Positions 1 through 8,182 of a DNA stretch of 64,000 nucleotides are shown in pieces (position 1 is the stretch's first letter; every line of letters begins with the position of its first letter). A model generated the notes under the pieces. That model was not told the DNA's origin. It was given only the letters and a program-made list of their open reading frames with translations, and searched no databases. The position numbers were made by a program, and so were the translations under genes. The DNA comes from LMUY01 sp964244585 (GTDB lineage Bacteria; Pseudomonadota; Alphaproteobacteria; Acetobacterales; Acetobacteraceae): positions 62,001 through 126,000 of the forward strand of contig CAXTJM010000008.1 of assembly GCA_964244585.1 (NCBI GenBank). Direction: 5' to 3'.

Positions 1-434
1 TAGTCGGCATTGGCTGCCGGGTCGAATGCCTCGTCCAACGAGCGAAACGCGCCAGGGTGCAGCGGCAAGTCAACCTGCATGCACCCGACATCGATGAAGT
101 GGTGCTGCGCGGTTGCCTGGGCTTGTTGCACCCAGGCAACCGCAGCGGCCCTGCTGTCCAGGAACAATCCCTGGCCGTCGGCATTGATGGTCCACGGCCA
201 GGCACGGATGTCGCCGAGGCCGGTAATCGGGCGGCCACTTTCCAGCCTTGCGATGCTGCCCAGCAATCCGTGCGGCAGATCGTATTTCCGCTCCGCCGTG
301 GCGATGGCGGCTTCGCATTGATCGCTTTGCGCCACGAGCCAGGGCGGGCCAGCCAAGGCGGGCGCTGCGAACGTGGCCACCGGTAGCGCCAGCATACCCA
401 GGCAAACCAGGAGCAAGCGGGTCAGGGACGACAC
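1..434 (-). CDS. Lytic transglycosylase-like secreted protein, 3' end cut by window edge
   Basis: Read directly on the minus strand from a GTG at 434; the frame is open to position 1, so the C-terminus lies outside the window. Residues 1-28 form a signal peptide. The segment around IARLESGRP (Glu65) fits the catalytic glutamate region of SLT-type murein lytic transglycosylases, and DVGCMQVDLPLHPGAF fits the following conserved Gly-x-Met-Gln block of that fold. The expected role is cleavage of peptidoglycan glycan strands in the periplasm. It starts 8 nt after the exonuclease III stop and is probably co-transcribed with it. Start choice is inferred; an internal ATG at codon 14 is possible. Confidence 0.72.
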   Translation of the reverse strand, partial: MSSLTRLLLVCLGMLALPVATFAAPALAGPPWLVAQSDQCEAAIATAERKYDLPHGLLGSIARLESGRPITGLGDIRAWPWTINADGQGLFLDSRAAAVAWVQQAQATAQHHFIDVGCMQVDLPLHPGAFRSLDEAFDPAANAD

Positions 435-442
435 GCCGCAGG

Positions 443-1216
443 TCAATCCTCGAACGTGGCCAGCACCGGCACATGGTCGGAAGGCTGGTCCTCTCCCCGC
501 ACGTCGCGATCGGGCGCCGCGGAGGCGAGTCGATCCGCCATGACCGGGGATAGCAGGGCATGGTCGATGCGCAGGCCGCGGTCGCGCTGCCAGGCGCCGG
601 CCTGATAGTCCCAGAAGGTGTAGACTGGACCAGCCGGCTTGGTGACGCGAACCGCGTCGGTCATGCCGGCCCACAGCATGCGGCGGAACCGCGCCCGTGT
701 CTCCGGGCGGACCAGGGCATCGTTCGCGGGCAGCGTGCCCGGCGCGTAATCCACATCGGCCGGAGCGACGTTGTAGTCGCCGGCCAGGACGAAGGGCGTG
801 TCGGCCGCCAGCAACGCGTCGGCACGGTCGGCCAGGCGATCCATCCAGGCCAGCTTGTAGGCGTAGCCGGCCTCGCCGCCCGAATTGCCGTTCGGCAGGT
901 ATAGATTGCCGATGGTGACGCCGGCCGCCACGACTTCCAGGTAGCGGGCCTGGGCATCGTCCCGCGGCAGGCCGGGCAGGGAGACGTGGCTGACCTCGAG
1001 CGGAACCCGGCTCAGTACCGCGACGCCATTATAGGATTTCTGCCCTGCGACGACGCTGTCATAGCCAAGCGCCTTGAAGGCGGGGGCAGGAAAGGCCGGC
1101 TGCTCGCACTTGATCTCCTGCAACAGCAGCACGTCCGGTTCCACACGCTGGAGCCAGCGGCAGACATGCGGCTCCCTGATGCGGACCGAGTTGACGTTCC
1201 AGGTGGCGATCTTCAC
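443..1216 (-). CDS. xthA: Exodeoxyribonuclease III (first copy)
   Basis: 257 residues, the normal length for ExoIII/AP endonucleases of the EEP fold. It begins MKIATWNVNSVRIR; the metal-binding Glu lies in LLLQEIKC, the catalytic Asp/Asn in AGDYNVAP, and the His of the active site in PSDHVPVL near the C-terminus. All signature residues are intact, so it should cut abasic sites and degrade 3' ends in base excision repair. It is followed on the same strand by a lytic transglycosylase gene and preceded by erpA at 30 nt. A second, clearly different ExoIII gene lies at 36459-37262. Confidence 0.95.
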   Translation of the reverse strand: MKIATWNVNSVRIREPHVCRWLQRVEPDVLLLQEIKCEQPAFPAPAFKALGYDSVVAGQKSYNGVAVLSRVPLEVSHVSLPGLPRDDAQARYLEVVAAGVTIGNLYLPNGNSGGEAGYAYKLAWMDRLADRADALLAADTPFVLAGDYNVAPADVDYAPGTLPANDALVRPETRARFRRMLWAGMTDAVRVTKPAGPVYTFWDYQAGAWQRDRGLRIDHALLSPVMADRLASAAPDRDVRGEDQPSDHVPVLATFED

Positions 1217-1246
1217 CGGCTGCGGACGATCGGACTAGGCGCGGGA

Positions 1247-1579
1247 TCAATCGACCGCGAAGCTGGTCCCGCAGCCGCAGGCGCTGGTGGCGTTCGGATT
1301 GCGGACGGTGAAGTGGCTGCCCATCAGCTCGTCCGTGTAGTCGAGCTGCGATCCGGCCAGCAGGTCCAGGCTCGCCGGGTCGACCAGCACCCGCGCCGGC
1401 CCGGACTGCACCACCAGGTCGTCCGGCTGCACCGTCTCGTCCAGTTCGAACCGGTATTGGAAGCCGCTGCAACCGCCGGCCAGCACGGCCACCCGCAGGG
1501 CGGCGTCCCGTGGTTGCGCGGCCACTATGGTGGCGATCTGCTCGGCGGCTCGGTCGCTGACGGCGAATGCTTGTTCCAT
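1247..1579 (-). CDS. erpA: A-type iron-sulfur cluster carrier (ErpA/IscA family)
   Basis: 110 residues from the ATG at 1579 (MEQAFAVSDRAAEQI). The three cluster-binding cysteines are present: one in GGCSGFQYRF and the C-x-C pair in SACGCGTSF at the C-terminus. The family hands Fe-S clusters to apoproteins in the cytoplasm. An in-frame start at 1648 would overlap the divergent dgt gene, so the inner ATG, where family similarity begins, is preferred. The divergent erpA/dgt arrangement is common in alphaproteobacteria. Whether it is ErpA, IscA or SufA cannot be decided from sequence alone. Confidence 0.9.
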   Translation of the reverse strand: MEQAFAVSDRAAEQIATIVAAQPRDAALRVAVLAGGCSGFQYRFELDETVQPDDLVVQSGPARVLVDPASLDLLAGSQLDYTDELMGSHFTVRNPNATSACGCGTSFAVD

Positions 1580-1646
1580 CGGGTCAACATAGGGCAGGAC
1601 GGGTGACGATTGAAGAGGCGGCGATGCAGGTGCTACGCCGGGCGGC

Positions 1647-2795
1647 ATGGCGCTCGCACCCTATGCCGTCCGGCCCGAGACCGCTCGTGGGCGGCTTTAC
1701 CCCGAGCCCGAGGCGCCGACCCGCTCCCCCTGGCAGCGGGACCGCGACCGGATCATCCATTCCTCCGCGTTTCGCAAGCTGCAGTACAAGACCCAGGTCT
1801 TCGTGAACCACGAGGGGGATTTCTTCCGCACCCGGCTGACGCACACGATCGAGGTGGCTCAGATCGCCCGCTCCATCGCGCGCGAGTTGCGGGTGGACGA
1901 GGATCTGACGGAGGCCCTGGCGCTGGCGCATGACCTAGGCCATCCCCCATTCGGGCACGCTGGCGAGGAAGGGCTGAACCGGGGCATGAAGCCCTGGGGC
2001 GGATTCGACCACAATGCGCAGGCCGTGCGGATCGTGACCCTGCTGGAAAGCCGCTACGCTGCGTTTGACGGGCTCAACCTGACTTGGGAGACGCTGGAGG
2101 GCTTGGCGAAGCATAACGGCCCCTTGTCGAAGCCGCCGCCCTACATCGCCGAATACGATTCCCGCTTCAGGCTCGACCTGCACAGCCAGCCTGGCGTCGA
2201 GGCGCAGGTCGCCGCGGCTGCCGACGACATCGCCTACCACAGCCATGACCTGGATGACGGCATGCGGGCCGGGCTGTTCGGGCCAGAAGAGATCAGCCAC
2301 CTTCCGCTGGTCGGGGATGCTTTACGGGAGGCGAGGGTCGCCAGCCTGGATGTGCCGCCGTCGCGGCTGCGGCACGAGACGGTTCGCCGGGTGATCAACC
2401 AACTCGCGACCGACCTGGCCAGTGAGACCGCCCGCCGATTGGCCGAGCTGGAGCCGGCCGATTGCGACGCGGTGCGCCACGCGCGCCAGTCGGTTGTCGC
2501 CTTCAGCCCGCCCATGGCGGAGGCGAACCGCGCCATAAAGGCGTTCCTGCACGCCCGAATGTATCGGCACTGGCGCGTGAACCGCATGTCGGCTAAGGCG
2601 CGCCGGCTGACCGAGCATCTGTTCACAATCCTGGTGGAGGACGTGTCCACCCTGCCGGACGAATGGCGGAGCCGTGCCGAGGAGGGCGACCCGCGGCGTG
2701 CCGCACTGACCGTGGCGGACTACATCGCCGGCATGACGGATCGTTTCGCAGTGGAGGAACATCGACGGCTCACCGACCTCACGGTGCTGGGGTAA
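1647..2795 (+). CDS. dgt: Deoxyguanosinetriphosphate triphosphohydrolase-like protein
   Basis: 382 residues, typical of the shorter type 2 dGTPase-like proteins. The HD-domain metal ligands are visible: His66 in RTRLTHTIEV and His95-Asp96 in LALAHDLGHPPFGHAG, with a later Asp in AADDIAYHSHD. The family removes intact triphosphate from dNTPs, using other dNTPs as activators, and so controls nucleotide pools. The gene diverges from erpA across 67 nt and converges on the lipoprotein gene at 2800, leaving only 4 nt between the two stop codons. Confidence 0.93.
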   Translation: MALAPYAVRPETARGRLYPEPEAPTRSPWQRDRDRIIHSSAFRKLQYKTQVFVNHEGDFFRTRLTHTIEVAQIARSIARELRVDEDLTEALALAHDLGHPPFGHAGEEGLNRGMKPWGGFDHNAQAVRIVTLLESRYAAFDGLNLTWETLEGLAKHNGPLSKPPPYIAEYDSRFRLDLHSQPGVEAQVAAAADDIAYHSHDLDDGMRAGLFGPEEISHLPLVGDALREARVASLDVPPSRLRHETVRRVINQLATDLASETARRLAELEPADCDAVRHARQSVVAFSPPMAEANRAIKAFLHARMYRHWRVNRMSAKARRLTEHLFTILVEDVSTLPDEWRSRAEEGDPRRAALTVADYIAGMTDRFAVEEHRRLTDLTVLG

Positions 2796-2799
2796 GCCG

Positions 2800-3207
2800 T
2801 CAGGAATGATTGTAGATGTAGTCCATTGAGAGATCGGTTTCGCAGGTCGGTGACTTCACGGTGGCGTGCAAGTGGTTGCCAACCACCCGGCCCGTCATGT
2901 GGGACGTGCCAGAGACCGCGTCGATCGTGCCGTCGTAGTTGACCGGGGACTCGAAGAAGGTCACCGGTGTGTAAGCGTACCAGAGTACGCCGTCGCCGAC
3001 CATGATGACGCGCTCGCCATGTTCGGTCGGACAGCCGGGACCGGTGGCGGCGACCTGCGTGATCTTGCCCTGATAGCTGCCGTTATACGCCCGCGACTCC
3101 GATGCGCTCAGCGGCACGGCCACGCCCACCAGGTCGAAGGTGGTTTGGCAGCCGCCCAGCAGCAGGGCTGCGGCAGCGGATACGGCGATGCAGAACGGCT
3201 TTGCCAC
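2800..3207 (-). CDS. Predicted lipoprotein of unknown function
   Basis: 135 residues starting at a GTG with a strong AAGGAGG at 3217-3223, 9 nt upstream. The N-terminus is a lipoprotein signal with lipobox LLGGC, so the mature protein would begin at a lipidated Cys near residue 20. Two further cysteines (GPGCP and PTCET) may form a disulfide. The rest is Thr/Ser/Gly-rich and looks beta-stranded. I do not recognise the family. The gene stands alone, convergent with dgt and divergent from msrP. Confidence 0.75.
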   Translation of the reverse strand: MAKPFCIAVSAAAALLLGGCQTTFDLVGVAVPLSASESRAYNGSYQGKITQVAATGPGCPTEHGERVIMVGDGVLWYAYTPVTFFESPVNYDGTIDAVSGTSHMTGRVVGNHLHATVKSPTCETDLSMDYIYNHS

Positions 3208-3427
3208 GACACCAGACCTCCTTCGGCGCGGCCGGCATGGCTATGCCCGGTCGCTGCCACACGGTACCCGATCACGTCGTAGTGCGCCATGCATTACCCG
3301 TTCTTAAGGCTGCCGGCGGACGCGGTAGGCTACGGTCCTGCGATCTTTACGTCACGGATCGACCACGGTAGTTTGATGTGTTGGCTGGCCGCCCGCATCG
3401 CTGCCAACCGACAAAGCGAGGCTTTTC

Positions 3428-4345
3428 ATGTTCATCCATCGGCGCCGCGGCTGGGAGATCGCCGAGCATCAGGCGACGCCGGAGAGTGCGGTGCTGGGCC
3501 GCCGATCCTTGATGGCAGGCGGGGCAGGGCTGCTGGGCGCGGCTGTCGCATGGCCGGCCATGGCGGATGCCGATCCCCGCTACCCTGCGGGCCGTCCGAT
3601 CACGCCGGAGCAGGATTCCACTACCTACAACAATTTCTACGAGTTCGGTGAGGATAAATCCATCTGGCGCGCCGCCCAGCGCATGCCGGTGACGCCCTGG
3701 CAGGTCGAACTTGCCGGCATGATGGACAAGCCGCGGACGATGGATCTCACGGATCTGCTCAAGCAGGTCCAGCTCGAGGATCGGGTTTACCGCCATCGCT
3801 GCGTCGAGGCCTGGGCAATGACCGTCCCGTGGACGGGTTTTCCGCTATCAGCCTTGCTGAAGATCGCCGCACCCACGTCATCCGCCAAGTATGTCGTGTT
3901 CGAGTCAGCCGTCCTGCCGCGGGTCATGCCCGGTGTGCGATCAAGCCTGTACCCCTGGCCGTATATCGAAGGCTGCACGATGGAAGAGGCCGGTAACGAC
4001 CTGACGTTCATGGTCACGGGAATGTATGGCAAGGAACTGCCGAAGCAGGACGGCGCGCCATTGCGCGTCCACTTCCCATGGAAATATGGCTTCAAGTCAG
4101 GCAAGTCGCTCGTGAAAATATCCTTTACGGATAAGCAGCCAGAAACGATGTGGCATGCGATCCAGCCGGAGGAGTATGGTTTTTGGGCCAACGTGAACCC
4201 TGCCGTCGCACACCCGCGCTGGAGCCAGGCGTCCGAGCGGCTGATCGGAACGGGTGAGCGTGTGCCGACGGTGATCTGGAACGGGTATGGCGAGTGGGTA
4301 GCCGGGATGTACACCGACAAGAAGAACGAGCGGCTCTTCACTTGA
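3428..4345 (+). CDS. msrP: Protein-methionine-sulfoxide reductase catalytic subunit MsrP
   Basis: 305 residues. GRRSLMAGG at residues 24-32 followed by a hydrophobic stretch is a Tat-type signal, as expected for an enzyme exported with its molybdopterin cofactor. The Mo-ligating cysteine is Cys125 in YRHRCVEAWAM, a hallmark of MsrP (YedY). The family repairs oxidised methionines of periplasmic proteins, taking electrons from the membrane haem protein MsrQ. Here the next gene is not msrQ but a 102-residue membrane protein overlapping the stop as TGATG; an msrQ homologue is found at 39096-40244. Confidence 0.94.
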   Translation: MFIHRRRGWEIAEHQATPESAVLGRRSLMAGGAGLLGAAVAWPAMADADPRYPAGRPITPEQDSTTYNNFYEFGEDKSIWRAAQRMPVTPWQVELAGMMDKPRTMDLTDLLKQVQLEDRVYRHRCVEAWAMTVPWTGFPLSALLKIAAPTSSAKYVVFESAVLPRVMPGVRSSLYPWPYIEGCTMEEAGNDLTFMVTGMYGKELPKQDGAPLRVHFPWKYGFKSGKSLVKISFTDKQPETMWHAIQPEEYGFWANVNPAVAHPRWSQASERLIGTGERVPTVIWNGYGEWVAGMYTDKKNERLFT

Positions 4346-4653
4346 TGGTGGCAAAAATCCTCGCCGTGCTGTCGGCTGCCATGCTCGTGGGCGCGGTGGC
4401 GGTTGCGACGCTCGGACCGCAGGAGGTGTCGCTGGGTGATGCATTGCACGCGCTTGATCAACTTCACTTCGCCGCCGTGCAGGCCTACATCCGGACCCAC
4501 GTCTCGGCCTGGCTGTGGGACCATCCGGTTACATCCCTGCTCGTGCGGCCGCCATGGCTGTTGCCCGCCATCCTCGGTGTTCTGCTGGCCGGCGCTGCGA
4601 TGACGACCGCCACCTCGCAGAAGGCCCCCACCTCCCGCCGGCGCCGGAGCTGA
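4345..4653 (+). CDS. Small two-helix membrane protein coupled to msrP
   Basis: 102 residues from the ATG at 4345, which shares its A with the msrP TGA, a layout that favours translational coupling. Hydrophobic segments at about 1-22 and 67-90 predict two membrane helices around a polar loop containing several His residues; the tail ends in a run of Arg. I recognise no family. Position suggests a membrane partner of MsrP, perhaps an anchor or assembly aid, but this is inference. Its stop abuts the stop of the convergent NUDIX gene. Confidence 0.68.
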   Translation: MVAKILAVLSAAMLVGAVAVATLGPQEVSLGDALHALDQLHFAAVQAYIRTHVSAWLWDHPVTSLLVRPPWLLPAILGVLLAGAAMTTATSQKAPTSRRRRS

Positions 4654-5085
4654 CTAGAGGCCTAGTAAGGCGCGGGCGGCAGCGACGACGCGGAGTGTTT
4701 CGCTCCACAAGCCGAGTTGCCCGAGCTCCTCGAACGGAAAGAATGCCGCCGCCGTGACGTCACTGCCGGCCCGAGGCTCTCCGGCCTGCCAAAGCCCGGC
4801 GAAATCCAGTATGGTGTAGTGGAAACGGACGCGGCCATCCGGGTCCGCGTGGATGCTGTCCACGTGGGCGACCAAGGCCAAGGTGCCGACGCCCACCCTG
4901 GTCTCCTCCTTGAGTTCGCGCCGTGCGGCAGCTTCGGCGGTCTCGCCCAATTCCTGCGCACCACCCGGTATGCTCCATTGTCCCATGGCGGGCGGCTTGC
5001 CGCGGCGGACCAGGAGCACAGCCCCTGGCCGCAACACGACCGCACCCACGCCGACCATCGGGGCGGCGGGGTATTCCCGGCTCAC
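4654..5085 (-). CDS. NUDIX hydrolase
   Basis: 143 residues from the GTG at 5085 (VSREYPAAPMVGVGAVVL), where NUDIX similarity begins; the frame stays open upstream to 5247 but that part has no family character. The Nudix box is GGAQELGETAEAAARRELKE followed by ET, with the metal-binding REL-x-EE core intact, although the usual Gly near the box end is Arg. The family hydrolyses nucleoside diphosphates linked to another moiety; the substrate cannot be named. It diverges from the MFS gene across 161 nt and abuts the small msrP-coupled gene. Confidence 0.88.
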   Translation of the reverse strand: MSREYPAAPMVGVGAVVLRPGAVLLVRRGKPPAMGQWSIPGGAQELGETAEAAARRELKEETRVGVGTLALVAHVDSIHADPDGRVRFHYTILDFAGLWQAGEPRAGSDVTAAAFFPFEELGQLGLWSETLRVVAAARALLGL

Positions 5086-5246
5086 GCAGGCACCGTGAGG
5101 CCGTACGGCGGGAGGGCATTCGGACGGGGCATGAACCTGGGCAAGGCAACGGATCGTCGCATGCCATTCGCATAGCGTGACGCCCGACCATCCGCCATGC
5201 GCGATGTGCGGTTTCCGCCCGGCCCGGATCGCGCGATGATCCGCCA

Positions 5247-6809
5247 ATGCCTTTGCACGCGATCTTCACCGACGCCGTCAACGCCCAGGCGCGGCGGCGC
5301 ATCCGCGCACGGGCGCGCTACAATGCCCGGCTGCGGTCGCGGGAGCGGCTGTCCCACGTGTCGGTACGGACAACCGCGCTGATCGTCGCCTGTGCGCTGT
5401 TCATGGAGCAATTGGACGGCACGGTGCTCGCCACGGCCTTGCCAACCATGGCACGCACGTTCGGTGTGGATCCGTTGCAGATGAACGTCGCGCTGACCGC
5501 CTACTTGCTCAGCCTTGCCGTGTTCATCCCCGCGAGCGGCAAGGTGGCCGATCGGTTCGGCACCCGCACCGTGTTCCGCTACGCCATCGCGCTGTTCACG
5601 CTCGGCTCGATCCTGTGCGGGGTGGCGGACGGGCTGTGGGAGCTGGTGGGCGCGCGCATCCTCCAGGGCATCGGGGGCGCCATGATGGTGCCGGTCGGCC
5701 GCCTGGTGCTGCTGCGCTCGGTCGAACGGAGCGAACTGGTGTCCGCCATGACCTGGCTGATGGTTCCGGCGACGATCGGCCCGGTCCTGGGGCCGCCCAT
5801 CGGCGGCTTGCTGGTCACCGAGCTGTCCTGGCGATGGATCTTCTACATCAACGTGCCGATCGGCCTGCTCGGCATGGTGCTGTCCACCCTGTACATCCGG
5901 GATATCAAGGAGCCGGGCCGGGTGGATTTCGACGGCTGGGGCCTGCTGCTGTCGGGCATATCGCTGTCCTGCCTGATGTTTGGACTGGAACTGGCCAGCC
6001 GGGGCGAGACCTCGCTGGCAGTGACGGCGGCCATCGTGGCCGCGGGGATCGGCAGCGGCTTGCTATACCTGCGGCACAGCCGCCGCCATCCGCAACCAGT
6101 GCTGGATTTCTCGCTCATGCGGGTTCCGACATTCGGCCTGTCCGTGATCGGGGGTGGATTGACGCGGATCGCGGCGGGAGCGGTGCCGTTCCTGCTGCCG
6201 ATGATGTTGCAGCTCGGGTTCGGCATGTCTGCGCTGCAAAGCGGCCTGATCACCTTCACCAGCAGCGCTGGGTCTGTCCTGATGAAGGGTGCGGCGAAGC
6301 CGATCCTGCGGCGCTGGGGCTTCCGCACGGTCATGGTGTGGAACGGGCTCACCTCGACGATCTTCCTGGCCTCCATCGCGGCGTTCCGGCCGAGCTGGCC
6401 GGTGGCGGCGATCTACGGCGTGCTGCTGGTTGGGGGGTTCTTCCAGTCCTTGCAGTTCACCGCCTACAACACGATCGCCTATGCCGAGATCGACCGCGGA
6501 AAGATGAGTTCGGCCACGAGCTTCTACACGACCTTCCAGCAATTGATGCTGACGCTGGGAATCTGCACCGCCGCTGCCGCCCTGGCCGGATCACTGGCGA
6601 TCACCGGGCACGCGCACCCGCTGCTGGTGGATTACAGCGCGGCGTTCCTGGTGGTGGCGGGGGTGTCGCTGGCCGCATCGCCCACGTGCTCACGCCTGCC
6701 GCGAGATGCGGGCGACGACCTCATCGGCCGCAGAGGACAGGCAGTGCCCGTCCAAGCCGGTGCCGCCGCGGCGAAGGCAAAGACGGCCAATGTGGCCGGC
6801 ATGGTCTAG
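5247..6809 (+). CDS. MFS transporter, DHA2/EmrB-type (drug:H+ antiporter)
   Basis: 520 residues with about 14 predicted membrane helices. MEQLDGTVLATALPTMA is the helix 1 signature of the EmrB/QacA (DHA2) branch; the loop between helices 2 and 3 carries GKVADRFGTR, and LGPPIGGLL fits the antiporter motif C region. Such proteins export drugs, dyes or organic compounds across the inner membrane with proton exchange; the substrate is unknown. The Arg-rich cytosolic N-terminus before helix 1 (residues 15-42) is longer than usual. Its TAG stop and the TAG stop of the convergent racemase-like gene share the palindrome CTAG. Confidence 0.9.
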   Translation: MPLHAIFTDAVNAQARRRIRARARYNARLRSRERLSHVSVRTTALIVACALFMEQLDGTVLATALPTMARTFGVDPLQMNVALTAYLLSLAVFIPASGKVADRFGTRTVFRYAIALFTLGSILCGVADGLWELVGARILQGIGGAMMVPVGRLVLLRSVERSELVSAMTWLMVPATIGPVLGPPIGGLLVTELSWRWIFYINVPIGLLGMVLSTLYIRDIKEPGRVDFDGWGLLLSGISLSCLMFGLELASRGETSLAVTAAIVAAGIGSGLLYLRHSRRHPQPVLDFSLMRVPTFGLSVIGGGLTRIAAGAVPFLLPMMLQLGFGMSALQSGLITFTSSAGSVLMKGAAKPILRRWGFRTVMVWNGLTSTIFLASIAAFRPSWPVAAIYGVLLVGGFFQSLQFTAYNTIAYAEIDRGKMSSATSFYTTFQQLMLTLGICTAAAALAGSLAITGHAHPLLVDYSAAFLVVAGVSLAASPTCSRLPRDAGDDLIGRRGQAVPVQAGAAAAKAKTANVAGMV

Positions 6810-7471
6810 GACGGAGCATGACGAGTCGCGAGCAGGTCCACCACCCGGCGCACTGCCGCCGGGATGGGGGCGATGACGGGAACCTCGAACCGCGGCGCCA
6901 ACACGCTGGCCGCGTCGCCCAAGGGGCCGCCGCCGATGACCACGGCCTCGGCGCCGTCCTGCCGGATGCAGCGGGCGACGGCCTGGTGCAAGGCGTCCAC
7001 CAGCCGACCGGGATCGGCGGCAAGCGCCGTTGCGTCACCCGGGGCAAGCCGCGTTCCAGTGTAGCCTTGGCCAAGACCCAAGGCGGCGGCATGGCCGTCG
7101 ATCGTGGCGACGAGACCGGGCGTGATGGTCGCGATCCCGAACCGCCTCCCGTTCCAGGCCGCCTCCAGCATCGCCGCTTCGGCGATCCCAACGACGGGCT
7201 GGTCAAGCAGGCCCCGCAACCCGGTGACGCCAGGGTCGCCGAACGCGCTCACGATGACCGCATCGGCCGAATCGCCGAGTCGGAGGCCAATCTCGAGGAC
7301 CTCCGCCGCCGCAGCCGCCAGTGCCGGCGGATCGAGGATCATCGGCACCCCGCGACCGGCCGTGGCGCCGCTCACCTGCATGTGCGGGGGAACGACCGAC
7401 CGCGCGATGCCCACCATCATGTCCGTGGTGGCTTGCGTCGTGTTGGGGTTGATCAGCAGGATCCGGGTCAT
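6806..7471 (-). CDS. Aspartate/glutamate/hydantoin racemase family protein lacking both catalytic cysteines
   Basis: 221 residues. MTRILLINPNTT at the start is typical of hydantoin/allantoin racemases. In active members two cysteines act as acid and base, near residues 76 and 181. Here the first site reads VSAFGDPG (Ala76) and the second VIGGGPLGD (Gly181); the only cysteine in the protein is Cys168, outside both motifs. Cofactor-independent racemisation by the usual mechanism therefore looks impossible, and the protein may have another activity or only bind ligand. It diverges from the PaiB-like gene across about 65 nt. Confidence 0.85.
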   Translation of the reverse strand: MTRILLINPNTTQATTDMMVGIARSVVPPHMQVSGATAGRGVPMILDPPALAAAAAEVLEIGLRLGDSADAVIVSAFGDPGVTGLRGLLDQPVVGIAEAAMLEAAWNGRRFGIATITPGLVATIDGHAAALGLGQGYTGTRLAPGDATALAADPGRLVDALHQAVARCIRQDGAEAVVIGGGPLGDAASVLAPRFEVPVIAPIPAAVRRVVDLLATRHAPS

Positions 7472-7536
7472 CCGGGCAAGTCCACTGCAACGACGCCCGA
7501 CATCCTACCTAACGCCGTTCCACCAGGAGTTGCATG

Positions 7537-8160
7537 ATGTACACCCCGCCCGCGTTTCGGGAAGACAGCCTGCCGACCCTGCATGGATGGATCACGCAGG
7601 CGAGGCTGGCGAGCCTGGTGACCGTGGGGCCAAGCGGGCTGCTGGCAACGCCGTTGCCGCTGTTCCTGGAGGCCGGGGAGGGCGAGCAGGGCGTGCTGTA
7701 CGGGCATGTCGCGAAGGCCAACCCGCAGTGGAAGGAAAGCCCGGGCGCCGAGGCCCTGGTCATCTTCATGGGGCCGGACGCCTATGTGAGTCCGAGCTGG
7801 TACGCGAGCAAGCAGATCGACGGCAAGGTGGTGCCGACCTGGAACTACGTCGCCGTGCACGCCTACGGCCTCGTCGAGTTCTTCGAGGATCCGGCCAGGC
7901 TGCTCGCCGTCGTGACCAAGCTGACGGATTTGCATGAAGGACGCCGTGCCGAGCCGTGGGCCGTAAGCGACGCCCCGGCCACCTTCGTGGCGTCGCAGCT
8001 GCGCGGCATCGTCGGGCTGCGGCTTCCGATCAGCCGGTTGGAAGGCAAGCGCAAGATGAGCCAGAACCGCAGCCTCGACGATCGCACCGGGGTGGCGCGG
8101 GGGCTTGCCGGCAGTGACGTGGCAGCCGACCAGGCTGCCGCTGCGCTGATAGGTGTCTAA
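7537..8160 (+). CDS. FMN-binding negative transcriptional regulator, PaiB family
   Basis: 207 residues from the second of two tandem ATGs; AGGAG at 7525-7529 lies 7 nt before this one and only 4 nt before the ATG at 7534. MYTPPAF at the start, the central YVSPSWYASK segment and VPTWNYVAVH are characteristic of the PaiB family, a flavin-reductase-like split-barrel fold. In Bacillus PaiB was linked to repression of protease and sporulation genes; in proteobacteria the role is unproven and an FMN-dependent enzyme is equally possible. It converges on recG, 22 nt apart. Confidence 0.9.
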   Translation: MYTPPAFREDSLPTLHGWITQARLASLVTVGPSGLLATPLPLFLEAGEGEQGVLYGHVAKANPQWKESPGAEALVIFMGPDAYVSPSWYASKQIDGKVVPTWNYVAVHAYGLVEFFEDPARLLAVVTKLTDLHEGRRAEPWAVSDAPATFVASQLRGIVGLRLPISRLEGKRKMSQNRSLDDRTGVARGLAGSDVAADQAAAALIGV

Positions 8161-8182
8161 ACGGCGCTCGCCGCTGCGCACG

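Noticed and set aside
5615..7537. A 640-codon plus-strand frame through the MFS and racemase-like genes
   Set aside because: It crosses two genes with intact motifs in other frames and its product is low-complexity Gly/Arg/Ala; high GC content keeps such frames open.
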